From Methanobacteriota archaeon (GTDB taxonomy: Archaea; Thermoplasmatota; Poseidoniia; Poseidoniales; Poseidoniaceae): a stretch of DNA of 32,054 bases. The notes below the pieces were generated by a model. That model was not told where the DNA came from. It saw nothing but the letters and a program-made list of their open reading frames with translations, and did no database searches. Below, piece after piece: positions 1 through 8,471 of the stretch. The stretch covers positions 1 to 32,054 of the forward strand of contig JABIGM010000038.1 in NCBI GenBank assembly GCA_018650165.1. The letters are read 5' to 3'. Each line of letters starts with the position of its first letter. The first letter of the stretch is position 1. The translations under genes and the position numbers were made by a program.

Positions 1-3000
1 ATTGCGAGACTCCATTGGGGGTCCAGTACGAGGCAAGTCTTCTATTGCAGGAGTGATTTTTGGGCCTTGCGGTAATTCATCTTTGGATTTCCGTTTCAAA
101 ATTAGTCCCAGTACCAATAAAGCAATTATTCCCGCACCTAGGCCAACATACAATCCTGTATTGAATTCTTCAGGTGCATAATAATCCTTTGAAAATGTGT
201 TGTCACTTTCGTTTAATTCCCAAATATGCTGTTCTTCATCAACTACCACTTCAAGTGTCCAATCGCCTTCAGGCACAAGAACTGAAACCCGTTTTATAAT
301 TCCCTGACCACTTGTGATTTGGGCTTGGTTATACCTTCCAATCAGTTGCTTATCCTCACCCGATATTGTGTAAACTGTAATGTTAAAGGAATTTTGAAGA
401 CTTTCACCAGTGTTTTTCACAGTAATTTCTAGCCTAATTTCTTGGCCCGGTTCGCCATTTCCTTCCGATTTAACCTCTACCAATTCGATGTTTGGCCCTA
501 TTGTAGACAAGGGCAGGGTTAACCATGGTTCAATTAGGGATTGATTTGTTGAACTAATCAAATCCCATCCTGCATCATCTTTTCCACTGGCCCAACAATC
601 AATGCGAGCTTCGGGGGACAACAAGGAAGGGTCACCTTGCTGCGAGAAATCAAAATCAAATGAAAACAGTGTTTTACCTTGGAAAACCGTAGATGGGATA
701 ACTGAACGAGTTAGAGGGGGCCATTGAAGGTCAGTAGAAATAATTTGACAAGTGAGATTTAATTCATCAGTCCATGATACCTCTTCCACAATATTTACTC
801 CAATCCCTATACTCTCAAGGTGGAATCGCGAATAGCCTTCGGAGTTCGATTCCAAAATGATGGGTGCACCTGCATCTACAATGAAGTCGGGTACTTCATA
901 ACTGCCAAGTGTTCTTGTTTCAAGTGGATCCATAATTGCCAAATTCATGTCTAGAATCCCACCAGTAGTAGGCATTGGAATAGTAGTGGAGATCACGCCA
1001 TCTACTACCGAAATTGTTCCTGCTCCAAACCAACTTTGCCCCTGAAGTAGACCCCACCAACTTACCGAAAGGTCGCCTTGATATGGTGTGCCTGAGAGTG
1101 AATGGGTAATCGTACCAGATATCTGGATTTCATCACCAATAATTACGATGCTCTCAGTAGTCACCATTCCAACAGTTGATCCTGTTATATCTTCAACCAA
1201 ATCGATAGAGAAATCAAAGTCCTGAGAAAATATCCACATATCATCAAATGTTGTTTTACTGGTGCCATCTAGATCCTCGATGAATATTTCGATCTTGCCT
1301 TCATCCAGTATGGAACGTTCGACCTCCCATCCGGAAAATAATCTTACAGATACGACCATATCATCATCGTCATATGAGTGACTACAAATTGTTCTGTCTG
1401 AATCAATACGTGAATCAAGTGTGGAGCAAGTTGAGTCTGCTACATCATAAATTACTCCGAATTGTGAATCTTTACCTAACTCAATACGTAACGACATAAC
1501 ATCAGATATTGCATTAGCATCACTGATAGTAACATCCCATGTAATATCTCGGGAAACTTCCCAGAATTGGGTTTGATTTTCACTTGATATTGATTTTATT
1601 ACTGCATTTTGTGCATCACGAGTTTGCCAAGAGACTGTATTATTTTGAGTTGAATTTCCTACCAAGTCCGAACCGATTATTCGCATGAATACTAGGTCAT
1701 GGTCCGCATTCATATCATCTGATTGTGTTGCATTGAACCACCACATACTTCCATTATTCTCTAGAGTATGGTTGATGACGCGGTATTCCATATCTTGCGG
1801 TATTTGGTCAGGGAAACTGCCATCGGAACCATCATCGAGCCCCTGAACCCACACTTCGAGGCTCATATTTTGTGAAATAAAGCCAGATGTATCTGCAAGT
1901 AGTAGTGAGATTTCTCTATCTGGCATACTGTTAATGTAACTGCCATGTTGTGGATTACTCGATAGTATAACCGGATTTTCATTATCCAATAATAGCCATG
2001 AGGAGTTTGCATCACTCAACATTTGGAATGATTGGTCACTGCGTGATTCAACTTCGATTTCAACATGCCCTGATATATCACTCGGTAGAGACCATGAGAT
2101 TATATCTGATTGACCAATTGTCAAATCAGTCCATGGAGTTGTTTGGTTTACCCAAGTTGTATAATTGTTCAATTCAGGGTCAAGAACCTGTACATAGAAG
2201 GTGATACGTGCTTGTATATCGCCACTCGACAAGGTCAATCCAGAAGAGGGGAATGTATGCTCAAGCCCTACATTGATGGGAATTCCACCAGTTATTGCAT
2301 CACCAGTAGAAAAGCCACCTAGGTCGGTGATTCTGACTTCGAGGATATTGTCAATAGCGATTGGTGCAGAATGCGTATATTCTGTAGTCTTTAACCCGTC
2401 GGAACCAACACGTATGCAGAGGTTCGTAATCCCTGTTAAATCACCGAGATCTATGTACCAATCAATAATCGTTTCACCGAGTGATGAACTATTAATCGTT
2501 ACACCACTTTGGATGAAAAGTCCCTGGGTATCTGTTTCGGTATATACTGCTCCATCATGCGATAAGCGAGACCATGGTCCAGTAATTGCACCAAAGGAAT
2601 CACAGGCAGCTAATTCGACATACATTTCACCAGAACTCGAGATATTATGGCTAGTTTGAAGGGAAAATGTCTCCGCTCTTGGATGAAGTACTGATGGAAT
2701 ATTTGATACAAATGCCGCATGCTCGGCACCTATTGATATTGAATCTAAATTTGGTTCATCCCAATTCTGCATATCTGTTACAGTCATTTTTATTCGATAT
2801 TGAATGACATCAGCATAATCATCCAAATCCAAGTCTGTAGTTCCGAGGGGGTAGGAGGTGTTAATCGTTCCATCAAGACCCACCCACACTTCGGATGAGA
2901 GTGCAGCAGAATCTGAGGCTGCACGATACTGGAATCCTAATTCTCCACCGGGTGTATTAGTGCCTTGTAACTCAAATTGAACCGGTGTGGCATGCCCATT

Positions 3001-4197
3001 CACATTTGGTCGTAAGTCAATCACTGGTGATGTAATCCACCCTGTATGTGAATCCGTCTGATTTTGATATTCTGTATCGCCTGAGAACATTTGTTGCCAA
3101 CTGGTGTAGGCATAAGTCGAGGTGTCTCCTGAGGCCCAAACTATACTACCGTTTATTTCTTCAACTATCATATCGAAATGTCCGATAGAACCGATATCAT
3201 TGCCAGCAACCCATGTGTCTGCAAGCGGGTTCCAATGATACACAGATCTCTGAGGCCCTCCGTTGTTTCCACCAACGAGAATTATTTCGTCATTGAGAAC
3301 AGTACCTCCCCACCCATACATCCCCTTTGGGAGTGAAGAAAGGTTCGACCAAGTGTCAGTAGCAGGGTCATAACGTTCTACATAGTCTAGTGCAGCACGG
3401 TTCCATGATTGTGTACCTTGGAAACCACCCATTGCATACAATTGGCCATGGTAATTAATTAATTCAAAAGAGGCTCTTGGTTGGTTCATGTCGGCCATTC
3501 GATCCCAATGGTCGGCAACAGGGTCGTAGCGATATGTACGATTTGTGGCATCAGTTCCAGCAGAATTTCGCACACCACCCGCATAGTATAGGTAGCCTCC
3601 ATCTTCTGCCATACCTCCTAGACCTCTTTCGTTATTGGATGGCATAGGGGTGCCATTGAACCATGTGTTGTTTGTAATATTGTAAATCTGAACACGGCCA
3701 GTAGGATATTCAACTGGATTAGAATTCCTGTACCAATCTCCAACTATTACAACCAAATCTCCAACCATTTCTGCTTCACAATACTGTTGGGTAAATGGCA
3801 TGTTGAGTTGTGCGGGTAGCCAGGTTTTGTTTGAGTTGGTCAGAACCTCTATCATGTTAGTTGGTAATTCATCACCGTTTTGAGTTGGGTTTGGATCCAT
3901 CCGACCTCCCATCATCCATACTTCATCAAAGGATTCTATTGCAACCGAGCATGCACCTGAACGAATTGCGGCAAGCCCTTGATTGGGCATAGTCCACTGA
4001 ATCGGAGGTCTACCAAGGTGTGCTTCACCATCAGTTGTGGTGAAGATCCCATCCTCGTAGAACCCTGTCAGGTTGAAGAGTTGGTCCTCATGATAAGTGT
4101 GGGATTTTTTATTTTCGGATAATTCACTACCTGTAATAGTCCATGCTTGCAACAGGAAAAGCGTGGCAATAAAAACAGCCCAACACCCCCTACGCAT
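1..4197 (-). CDS. Giant kelch-repeat / CARDB cell-surface protein, C-terminus cut by window edge
   Basis: The frame is open from an ATG at 4197 to the window edge, giving 1399 visible residues and no stop. The N-terminus has a basic start (MRRGCW) and a hydrophobic stretch, so it is a likely secretion signal. Residues about 50-370 hold five kelch-type blades, recognised by recurring GG doublets and Y-P-D-T-W patterns such as ERYDPATDTW and YRYDPVADHW, which predicts a beta-propeller. A long region of beta-rich, Asn/Asp/Ser-rich sequence with many N-X-S/T sequons follows. Residues about 1229-1336 look like a CARDB domain, ending in the typical ELNESDNTFS. A transmembrane helix at about 1342-1364 is followed by a basic stop-transfer (KRKSK) and a cytoplasmic tail that runs off the window. 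It is probably a type I surface protein for adhesion or glycan binding. The ligand cannot be told. Confidence 0.85.
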   Translation of the reverse strand, partial: MRRGCWAVFIATLFLLQAWTITGSELSENKKSHTYHEDQLFNLTGFYEDGIFTTTDGEAHLGRPPIQWTMPNQGLAAIRSGACSVAIESFDEVWMMGGRMDPNPTQNGDELPTNMIEVLTNSNKTWLPAQLNMPFTQQYCEAEMVGDLVVIVGDWYRNSNPVEYPTGRVQIYNITNNTWFNGTPMPSNNERGLGGMAEDGGYLYYAGGVRNSAGTDATNRTYRYDPVADHWDRMADMNQPRASFELINYHGQLYAMGGFQGTQSWNRAALDYVERYDPATDTWSNLSSLPKGMYGWGGTVLNDEIILVGGNNGGPQRSVYHWNPLADTWVAGNDIGSIGHFDMIVEEINGSIVWASGDTSTYAYTSWQQMFSGDTEYQNQTDSHTGWITSPVIDLRPNVNGHATPVQFELQGTNTPGGELGFQYRAASDSAALSSEVWVGLDGTINTSYPLGTTDLDLDDYADVIQYRIKMTVTDMQNWDEPNLDSISIGAEHAAFVSNIPSVLHPRAETFSLQTSHNISSSGEMYVELAACDSFGAITGPWSRLSHDGAVYTETDTQGLFIQSGVTINSSSLGETIIDWYIDLGDLTGITNLCIRVGSDGLKTTEYTHSAPIAIDNILEVRITDLGGFSTGDAITGGIPINVGLEHTFPSSGLTLSSGDIQARITFYVQVLDPELNNYTTWVNQTTPWTDLTIGQSDIISWSLPSDISGHVEIEVESRSDQSFQMLSDANSSWLLLDNENPVILSSNPQHGSYINSMPDREISLLLADTSGFISQNMSLEVWVQGLDDGSDGSFPDQIPQDMEYRVINHTLENNGSMWWFNATQSDDMNADHDLVFMRIIGSDLVGNSTQNNTVSWQTRDAQNAVIKSISSENQTQFWEVSRDITWDVTISDANAISDVMSLRIELGKDSQFGVIYDVADSTCSTLDSRIDSDRTICSHSYDDDDMVVSVRLFSGWEVERSILDEGKIEIFIEDLDGTSKTTFDDMWIFSQDFDFSIDLVEDITGSTVGMVTTESIVIIGDEIQISGTITHSLSGTPYQGDLSVSWWGLLQGQSWFGAGTISVVDGVISTTIPMPTTGGILDMNLAIMDPLETRTLGSYEVPDFIVDAGAPIILESNSEGYSRFHLESIGIGVNIVEEVSWTDELNLTCQIISTDLQWPPLTRSVIPSTVFQGKTLFSFDFDFSQQGDPSLLSPEARIDCWASGKDDAGWDLISSTNQSLIEPWLTLPLSTIGPNIELVEVKSEGNGEPGQEIRLEITVKNTGESLQNSFNITVYTISGEDKQLIGRYNQAQITSGQGIIKRVSVLVPEGDWTLEVVVDEEQHIWELNESDNTFSKDYYAPEEFNTGLYVGLGAGIIALLVLGLILKRKSKDELPQGPKITPAIEDLPRTGPPMESRN

Positions 4198-4294
4198 ACT
4201 GACTCGTGTGTGCATGAAGGGTTTGATAGTTGTGTTATCCGGTTAGGCAGAAAAGAGGAGGGTTCATGTCCTTCGACATTATGCCCGGCCTGCA

Positions 4295-5494
4295 ATGGCC
4301 CGAGATTACATAGCGCGCGACCCTCGAACCGGTCGCCCCCTCAATGTAGGTAATACCCGTTCTAAGACTAAGCGAAGCGAAGTCAAAGAGGGCCCCTGGA
4401 TGGTAATTCCGCAACAAGCAGTCATTCCATTAGCTACAGGACAAATCGAATCTTATCGAGTTGGTTGGAAGGAAAAGGATTACCAAATGAACCAACTCGA
4501 TGGGATCAAGGCACTATCCATTCTTTCTGGAGTGCTGGCGCATGATGGCCATGCAATCCTCCTCAAAAGTTTGATGGACAACGAACCAGAAATCAGAATT
4601 GCGGCATTATTCTCACTCCCATCAGTTGCTGAAACATGTCCTGATGAATTATTCGACCATCTGTCTGTACTATTGGATGACAGCGACGCATCGGTACGAA
4701 AGGCCGCAAGTGATTGTCTAAAGAACGTAGCACCAATCTTCCCATCAGCCACAGAGGGGACACTTGCTTTCGAATTACGGCACGAAATACGTTCTCGTCG
4801 TGATGCTGCATTCTCGGGTTTAGGTGGCCTTTGTCGAACATGGCCTGAAGTTGCTTGTGATCATATTGATGAATTATTACAGGAAGAAAATTTGGAACTG
4901 CGAAGAAAAGCAGCTGGATTACTACGCAGGGTTTTGGGAAAGGGTGGAGCTGCAGCCTGGGATTTAATTGGCTGGGCACTTAGTGACATGGATGTTGAAA
5001 CACGGCGTCAGGCATCATCGTGTCTCGTTCCTTTAGCGCATAGGGAACAGAGAATCGCAACCATACTGGCAGAAAGAGCAATTCTTGATTCGGATTCGAA
5101 GGTTATGCTTGCAGCAATTCGATGTATAGAAGTTCTAGATACTGATAACGGTCGTGCAAGAGAACTTGTATTATCTGGATGTACCCACAAGGATGTCAAT
5201 GTCCGTTTGGCTTGTGTTAAGATATTGCCTAGATTGATGGGAGATGAAATTTTGCGTAACCACTGCAATTCTTTGTTACGTGATGAAAAGGATGAACGTG
5301 TCATATCTGAATTACATCAGTTGTCATTCGATGCTCAGATTGAGGGTACTGAAGCGCAAAAGAATGCCTACTTGGCTCCGTCACCTAGCGTGCCGCAAAT
5401 AGACTTGGAAATAGCCGAATCACAGGGCAAAACCGTTGGACTGGAAGACCTTGAGCCTCCAGTCAAGGAAGATGACAAGCCGCGGCATGGTTAA
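4295..5494 (+). CDS. HEAT-repeat protein of unknown role
   Basis: This 399-residue soluble protein is built mostly of alpha-helical HEAT/armadillo-like repeats between residues about 65 and 330. Each repeat has a pattern such as D-x-x-x-x-V-R-x-A-A (DDSDASVRKAASD, LELRRKAAGLL, KDVNVRLACVKIL). Such solenoids usually bind proteins or act as assembly scaffolds. The N-terminal 60 residues are basic and Pro/Arg-rich, and the last 50 are acidic and probably disordered. There is no signal peptide or membrane segment. The ATG at 4295 is the first in-frame start after an upstream out-of-frame ATG at 4266. It lies divergent from the kelch gene and upstream of a small gene and a DEAD-box helicase on the same strand. 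No enzyme motif is visible. Confidence 0.75.
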   Translation: MARDYIARDPRTGRPLNVGNTRSKTKRSEVKEGPWMVIPQQAVIPLATGQIESYRVGWKEKDYQMNQLDGIKALSILSGVLAHDGHAILLKSLMDNEPEIRIAALFSLPSVAETCPDELFDHLSVLLDDSDASVRKAASDCLKNVAPIFPSATEGTLAFELRHEIRSRRDAAFSGLGGLCRTWPEVACDHIDELLQEENLELRRKAAGLLRRVLGKGGAAAWDLIGWALSDMDVETRRQASSCLVPLAHREQRIATILAERAILDSDSKVMLAAIRCIEVLDTDNGRARELVLSGCTHKDVNVRLACVKILPRLMGDEILRNHCNSLLRDEKDERVISELHQLSFDAQIEGTEAQKNAYLAPSPSVPQIDLEIAESQGKTVGLEDLEPPVKEDDKPRHG

Positions 5495-5522
5495 GAAGGG
5501 TGTGCTGGTCGGCGAATCGCTC

Positions 5523-5528
5523 AAGGAG
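5523..5528 (+). promoter_or_regulatory. Shine-Dalgarno site (AAGGAG) of the 71-residue gene
   Basis: AAGGAG lies 8 nt before the ATG at 5537. It supports the small downstream ORF as a real, separately initiated gene. Confidence 0.6.
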
Positions 5529-5536
5529 TTGTTATC

Positions 5537-5752
5537 ATGACTGATGAACCATTCAATGACAAAGAGAAGCAGTTTAATGACATGTGGGAAGGAGTAACTC
5601 CAAACGGTATTAATCGTACAAAGTCACTCAAATTCCGCCAGTATATCTTTGAGCATGTTCGCCAGATGCAGCGTCCTCTCACTAAGGAAAACGCCCTAAA
5701 ATATTGGGTTGGTATTCTCAAGGCTGAGGCTAAGGATAGCGACAACTTCTGA
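5537..5752 (+). CDS. Small conserved-looking hypothetical protein (71 aa)
   Basis: This short, soluble, charged protein begins MTDEPFNDKEKQFNDMWEG and contains FRQYIFEHVRQM and a final acidic stretch. It is predicted to be mainly helical, with no membrane segment, cysteines or known motif. A good ribosome binding site 8 nt upstream and its place 42 bp after the HEAT gene, on the same strand, argue that it is real. I do not recognise the family. Its link to the helicase downstream is positional only. Confidence 0.6.
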   Translation: MTDEPFNDKEKQFNDMWEGVTPNGINRTKSLKFRQYIFEHVRQMQRPLTKENALKYWVGILKAEAKDSDNF

Positions 5753-5761
5753 TCGTGAAGA

Positions 5762-5795
5762 GGGTCACTGACCCGTCCCGGTGGCCCATATTGGG
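5762..5795 (+). promoter_or_regulatory. Two adjacent inverted repeats in the helicase upstream region
   Basis: GGGTCA-C-TGACCC occupies 5762-5774 and CCCA-TAT-TGGG occupies 5785-5795. Both lie between the end of the small gene (5752) and the helicase starts (5801 or 5819). They may be an operator pair or small hairpins in the mRNA leader. Function is inferred only from symmetry and position. Confidence 0.4.
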
Positions 5796-5800
5796 AAGGG

Positions 5801-7219
5801 ATGGAACGAGGGACTCGCATGTTTACAACAACCACATTCTCTTCATGGGATTTAAAATCAGAGATTAAGGACGGTCTAGCTAGTATTGGTTGGGAGTTCG
5901 CAACACAAGTTCAAACAGAAACAATTCCACTTGCACTTTCGGGTAAAGATGTGATTGGCCAAGCAAGAACTGGCTCAGGTAAAACTGCAGCATTTGGTTT
6001 GCCAACAATGAATGCTTGCCAAACAACGGGAGAACTCCAAGCATTGATTTTAACCCCAACAAGAGAATTAGCCAATCAAGTCGCAGAAGAGTTATCCGCG
6101 ATTCAGGGTAATGCTGGACTGATTATTCAGACAGTTTATGGTGGAACTGATTTGGAAAAGCAAGCCCGCTCACTAAAGAGTGGTGTTGACATTATTGTGG
6201 GAACTCCTGGCCGAGTAATGGATATGACTAACCGTGGCCATATCGATTTGGCTAAGCCGGGTTTCTTTGTACTCGATGAGGCAGACCGTATGCTCGACAT
6301 GGGATTTTTCCCAGATATTATGTGGGTAATTGAAAGAATGACCAGTCGTTCTCAAACACTACTTTTCTCTGCAACTTTCCCTCAGGAAATTATTGATGCT
6401 GCAAATGAGTTCATGAATGAACCAGAATTTGTTTTGACAAATACCGAAAAACTTGACATCCCTCCGATTGACCAATACAGTGTTCGAATTGGAAGAGCCA
6501 ACAAGTTGTGGGTAGTCGGAAGATTACTTACTCGGATGAGCGATGAGGACCAAACTATTATTTTCGCAAATACCAAGCGGATGGTAGATTTGACCGTTCA
6601 GAAACTCAAGAAGAACCGATTTGATGCTGATGGAATTCACGGTGACCTTTCACAGAATCAGAGAGAGAAGATAATCGCCAATTTCAAAGAAGGTAATTCA
6701 CGAATACTTGTTGCAACAGATGTTGCAGCAAGAGGAATCGACGTTGACGGAATCACTCTTGTAATCAATTATGATGTCCCTGATGATGTTGATAGTTATG
6801 TCCACCGAATTGGAAGAACAGGCCGAATTGGACGCAAAGGAGAAGCATGGGTCCTTGTTGGACGAAATGATATCCCACAACTCAACAAGATAATAGCAAC
6901 ACATTCACTTGATATCGTTGCAGCAGAAGCTCCTGACCTGCCAGAAGGCGTTGATAGAGAACCTGTTCGCAAAGTAGAAGACAATTCAGAAGCAGCAGAT
7001 GTTTTCGGCATGGTTCCTATTATGATTGCAACAACATCGATGTCTAAATTTGCGATTGTTGATGAGATCACCTCCTCTTTGAATTGTAATGAATTGTCGG
7101 TTGGAGATATTGTAATCAACGACGATTTTACAATCGTTGAGGTGCACAATAAACATGCATCTTTGGCAGTACGTTCATTCAATGCAAAGGATATAGTGGC
7201 ATCAATTATTGAGTCTTGA
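5801..7219 (+). CDS. DEAD-box ATP-dependent RNA helicase with DbpA-like C-terminal RNA-binding domain
   Basis: This 472-residue helicase carries the full DEAD-box set: Q-motif glutamine near residue 38, Walker A ARTGSGKT (55-62), PTRELANQ (Ia), TPGR (Ib), DEAD (II), SAT (III), the ATDVAARGID block (V) and HRIGRTGR (VI). The last 75 residues (FGMVPIMIATT... through FNAKDIVASII) look like the small RRM-like domain of the DbpA/CsdA helicases, which directs them to structured RNA. Expected roles are ATP-driven RNA unwinding in ribosome assembly, RNA decay or cold adaptation. An alternative start at 5819 (MFTTTTF) is at least as likely, because it matches where such helicases usually begin. The stop codon abuts the stop of the convergent archaeosortase gene with no bases between. 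Confidence 0.95.
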   Translation: MERGTRMFTTTTFSSWDLKSEIKDGLASIGWEFATQVQTETIPLALSGKDVIGQARTGSGKTAAFGLPTMNACQTTGELQALILTPTRELANQVAEELSAIQGNAGLIIQTVYGGTDLEKQARSLKSGVDIIVGTPGRVMDMTNRGHIDLAKPGFFVLDEADRMLDMGFFPDIMWVIERMTSRSQTLLFSATFPQEIIDAANEFMNEPEFVLTNTEKLDIPPIDQYSVRIGRANKLWVVGRLLTRMSDEDQTIIFANTKRMVDLTVQKLKKNRFDADGIHGDLSQNQREKIIANFKEGNSRILVATDVAARGIDVDGITLVINYDVPDDVDSYVHRIGRTGRIGRKGEAWVLVGRNDIPQLNKIIATHSLDIVAAEAPDLPEGVDREPVRKVEDNSEAADVFGMVPIMIATTSMSKFAIVDEITSSLNCNELSVGDIVINDDFTIVEVHNKHASLAVRSFNAKDIVASIIES

Positions 7220-8164
7220 TTATTCTTCTTCGTCATTTGGTTTGTCGATTGCGATTATAGTACATACAAATCCAAGCATACCTAAGGTCGCAAGCGACCA
7301 AGAAGATTGAATTTCTTGTGACCATGCATCTCTCGCCTCGCCACAATCACCTGTGATGCTTGAGTAAAAATCACACATCTCAACAGTTTCCCTAGCAGCC
7401 ATTGCATCAGCATCTAGCAATACATTGGCAAATGCGCCTAGAACAAGTAAGACCGAGATTACCAATGCAGCCTTGTGGAAATTTTCCCAGTTTTTTCGAT
7501 AAATGAACTTCCACTGGCTTTGACTCTTTGCTTGTTCCTTTCTAATCAGGTCACCTGCATTTACCCACTTGAACCAAGCAAGCCACATCAAAACCAGTAT
7601 TATCAGAAATCCCCACTGATAGACGAATGAATGAAAGTCATGCATTGGTTGCTCACAATACATCAAATTTGGATTTTCGTTACAACCAGAAACAGCTAAT
7701 GGATACAAAATAAGCAGCCTGATGATATTGAGGACATATACTATGCCACAGGCCACAATCGCACTCCTGATACGAAGTTTCTGTGGAACACCGGTAGTCA
7801 TCATAATCAGTACGGTAATGAATATCATTTCATGTACACCGGCACACTCATCGGAGACATACAATCGAATGTGGTCAAAGTAAAAGTCAGGGTGTTGCAG
7901 TGTTACCAAGGTTGTCCATCCATTATACTCTGACAGAGTTGCTGCGCCTGGGCCGTATATCAGTTCGGTCAACTGGTACCAGATCCATGCCTCAGATTCT
8001 TGAATAACACCAAGAGTATTTGTTGGTTGAGTGATGAACCAATAGAACATCTCGACAATAATTAGGGCCAACGGTATTCGCAAATAACCCCGTGCAAGTG
8101 TTCCAAATTCTCCCCAAGAGAGGTCTTCGACCTCCTCAATAAGTGGCTTGGAATCTTCCGCCAT
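7220..8164 (-). CDS. Archaeosortase/exosortase-family membrane transpeptidase
   Basis: This 314-residue polytopic membrane protein has the three family hallmarks: a catalytic cysteine in ECAGV (Cys107), an arginine in LNIIRLL (Arg149) and a histidine in HDFHSF (His175 or His178), each beside a predicted membrane helix. Exosortases and archaeosortases cut surface proteins at a C-terminal motif-helix-basic signal and pass them to a lipid or other acceptor. The N-terminal 25 residues and the C-terminus (KPNDEEE) are acidic and probably cytoplasmic. A large extra loop with four cysteines follows the last core helices. The gene stands alone between a helicase and the tusA-ribA cluster, as dedicated sortases often do not. 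A candidate substrate with a PGF-type tail lies at 26342-28420. The archaeosortase subfamily cannot be assigned by eye. Confidence 0.85.
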   Translation of the reverse strand: MAEDSKPLIEEVEDLSWGEFGTLARGYLRIPLALIIVEMFYWFITQPTNTLGVIQESEAWIWYQLTELIYGPGAATLSEYNGWTTLVTLQHPDFYFDHIRLYVSDECAGVHEMIFITVLIMMTTGVPQKLRIRSAIVACGIVYVLNIIRLLILYPLAVSGCNENPNLMYCEQPMHDFHSFVYQWGFLIILVLMWLAWFKWVNAGDLIRKEQAKSQSQWKFIYRKNWENFHKAALVISVLLVLGAFANVLLDADAMAARETVEMCDFYSSITGDCGEARDAWSQEIQSSWSLATLGMLGFVCTIIAIDKPNDEEE

Positions 8165-8240
8165 GCTGTTGAATAATTCACCTCATTGATGAAGTCTCAC
8201 TTGTACGAGAGTTCAAGTTGGCTATCCCCTCGCCCAATCT

Positions 8241-8471
8241 GTGGAGCCAACTCACAAATTGGACGTATTGGGCCATTACTGTCCAGTTCCAGTTAGTAAA
8301 GCTCGAAAGGCATTGTCAGATTTGACAACTGGAGACGTGTTGCTAGTGGTTGCAGATGACCCCGAAACCATGCACGACCTGCCGATTTTGGTAGACCGTT
8401 TGGGTCATCATCTAGTCGATGTCCTCAAGTCTGCAGGGGAGTTCCGTTATATTATCGAGGTGTGCAAATGA
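8241..8471 (+). CDS. tusA: TusA/SirA-family sulfur carrier protein
   Basis: This 76-residue protein has the TusA signature LDVLGHYCPVPVSKARKAL, with the CPxP active cysteine at residue 14, followed by the usual second half (GDVLLVVADDPETMHDLPILVDRLGHHLV). TusA-like proteins carry a persulfide sulfur for tRNA thiolation, molybdenum cofactor assembly or other sulfur transfer. The start is GTG. The stop overlaps the ATG of ribA (ATGA at 8468-8471), so the two genes are translationally coupled. With OsmC-like and methyltransferase genes downstream, a thiol or sulfur-handling role is plausible. The specific acceptor is unknown, and the family has many functional variants, so the symbol is by family only. 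Confidence 0.85.
   Translation: MEPTHKLDVLGHYCPVPVSKARKALSDLTTGDVLLVVADDPETMHDLPILVDRLGHHLVDVLKSAGEFRYIIEVCK

Noticed and set aside
2201-2659. Plus-strand frame of 152 codons inside the kelch/CARDB gene
   Set aside because: The minus-strand frame is open for 1399 codons with domains and a membrane anchor; the plus-strand frame has none.
8462-8467. GTG start six bases earlier for ribA
   Set aside because: The ATG at 8468 forms an ATGA overlap with the tusA stop and places the zinc cysteines where the family has them.
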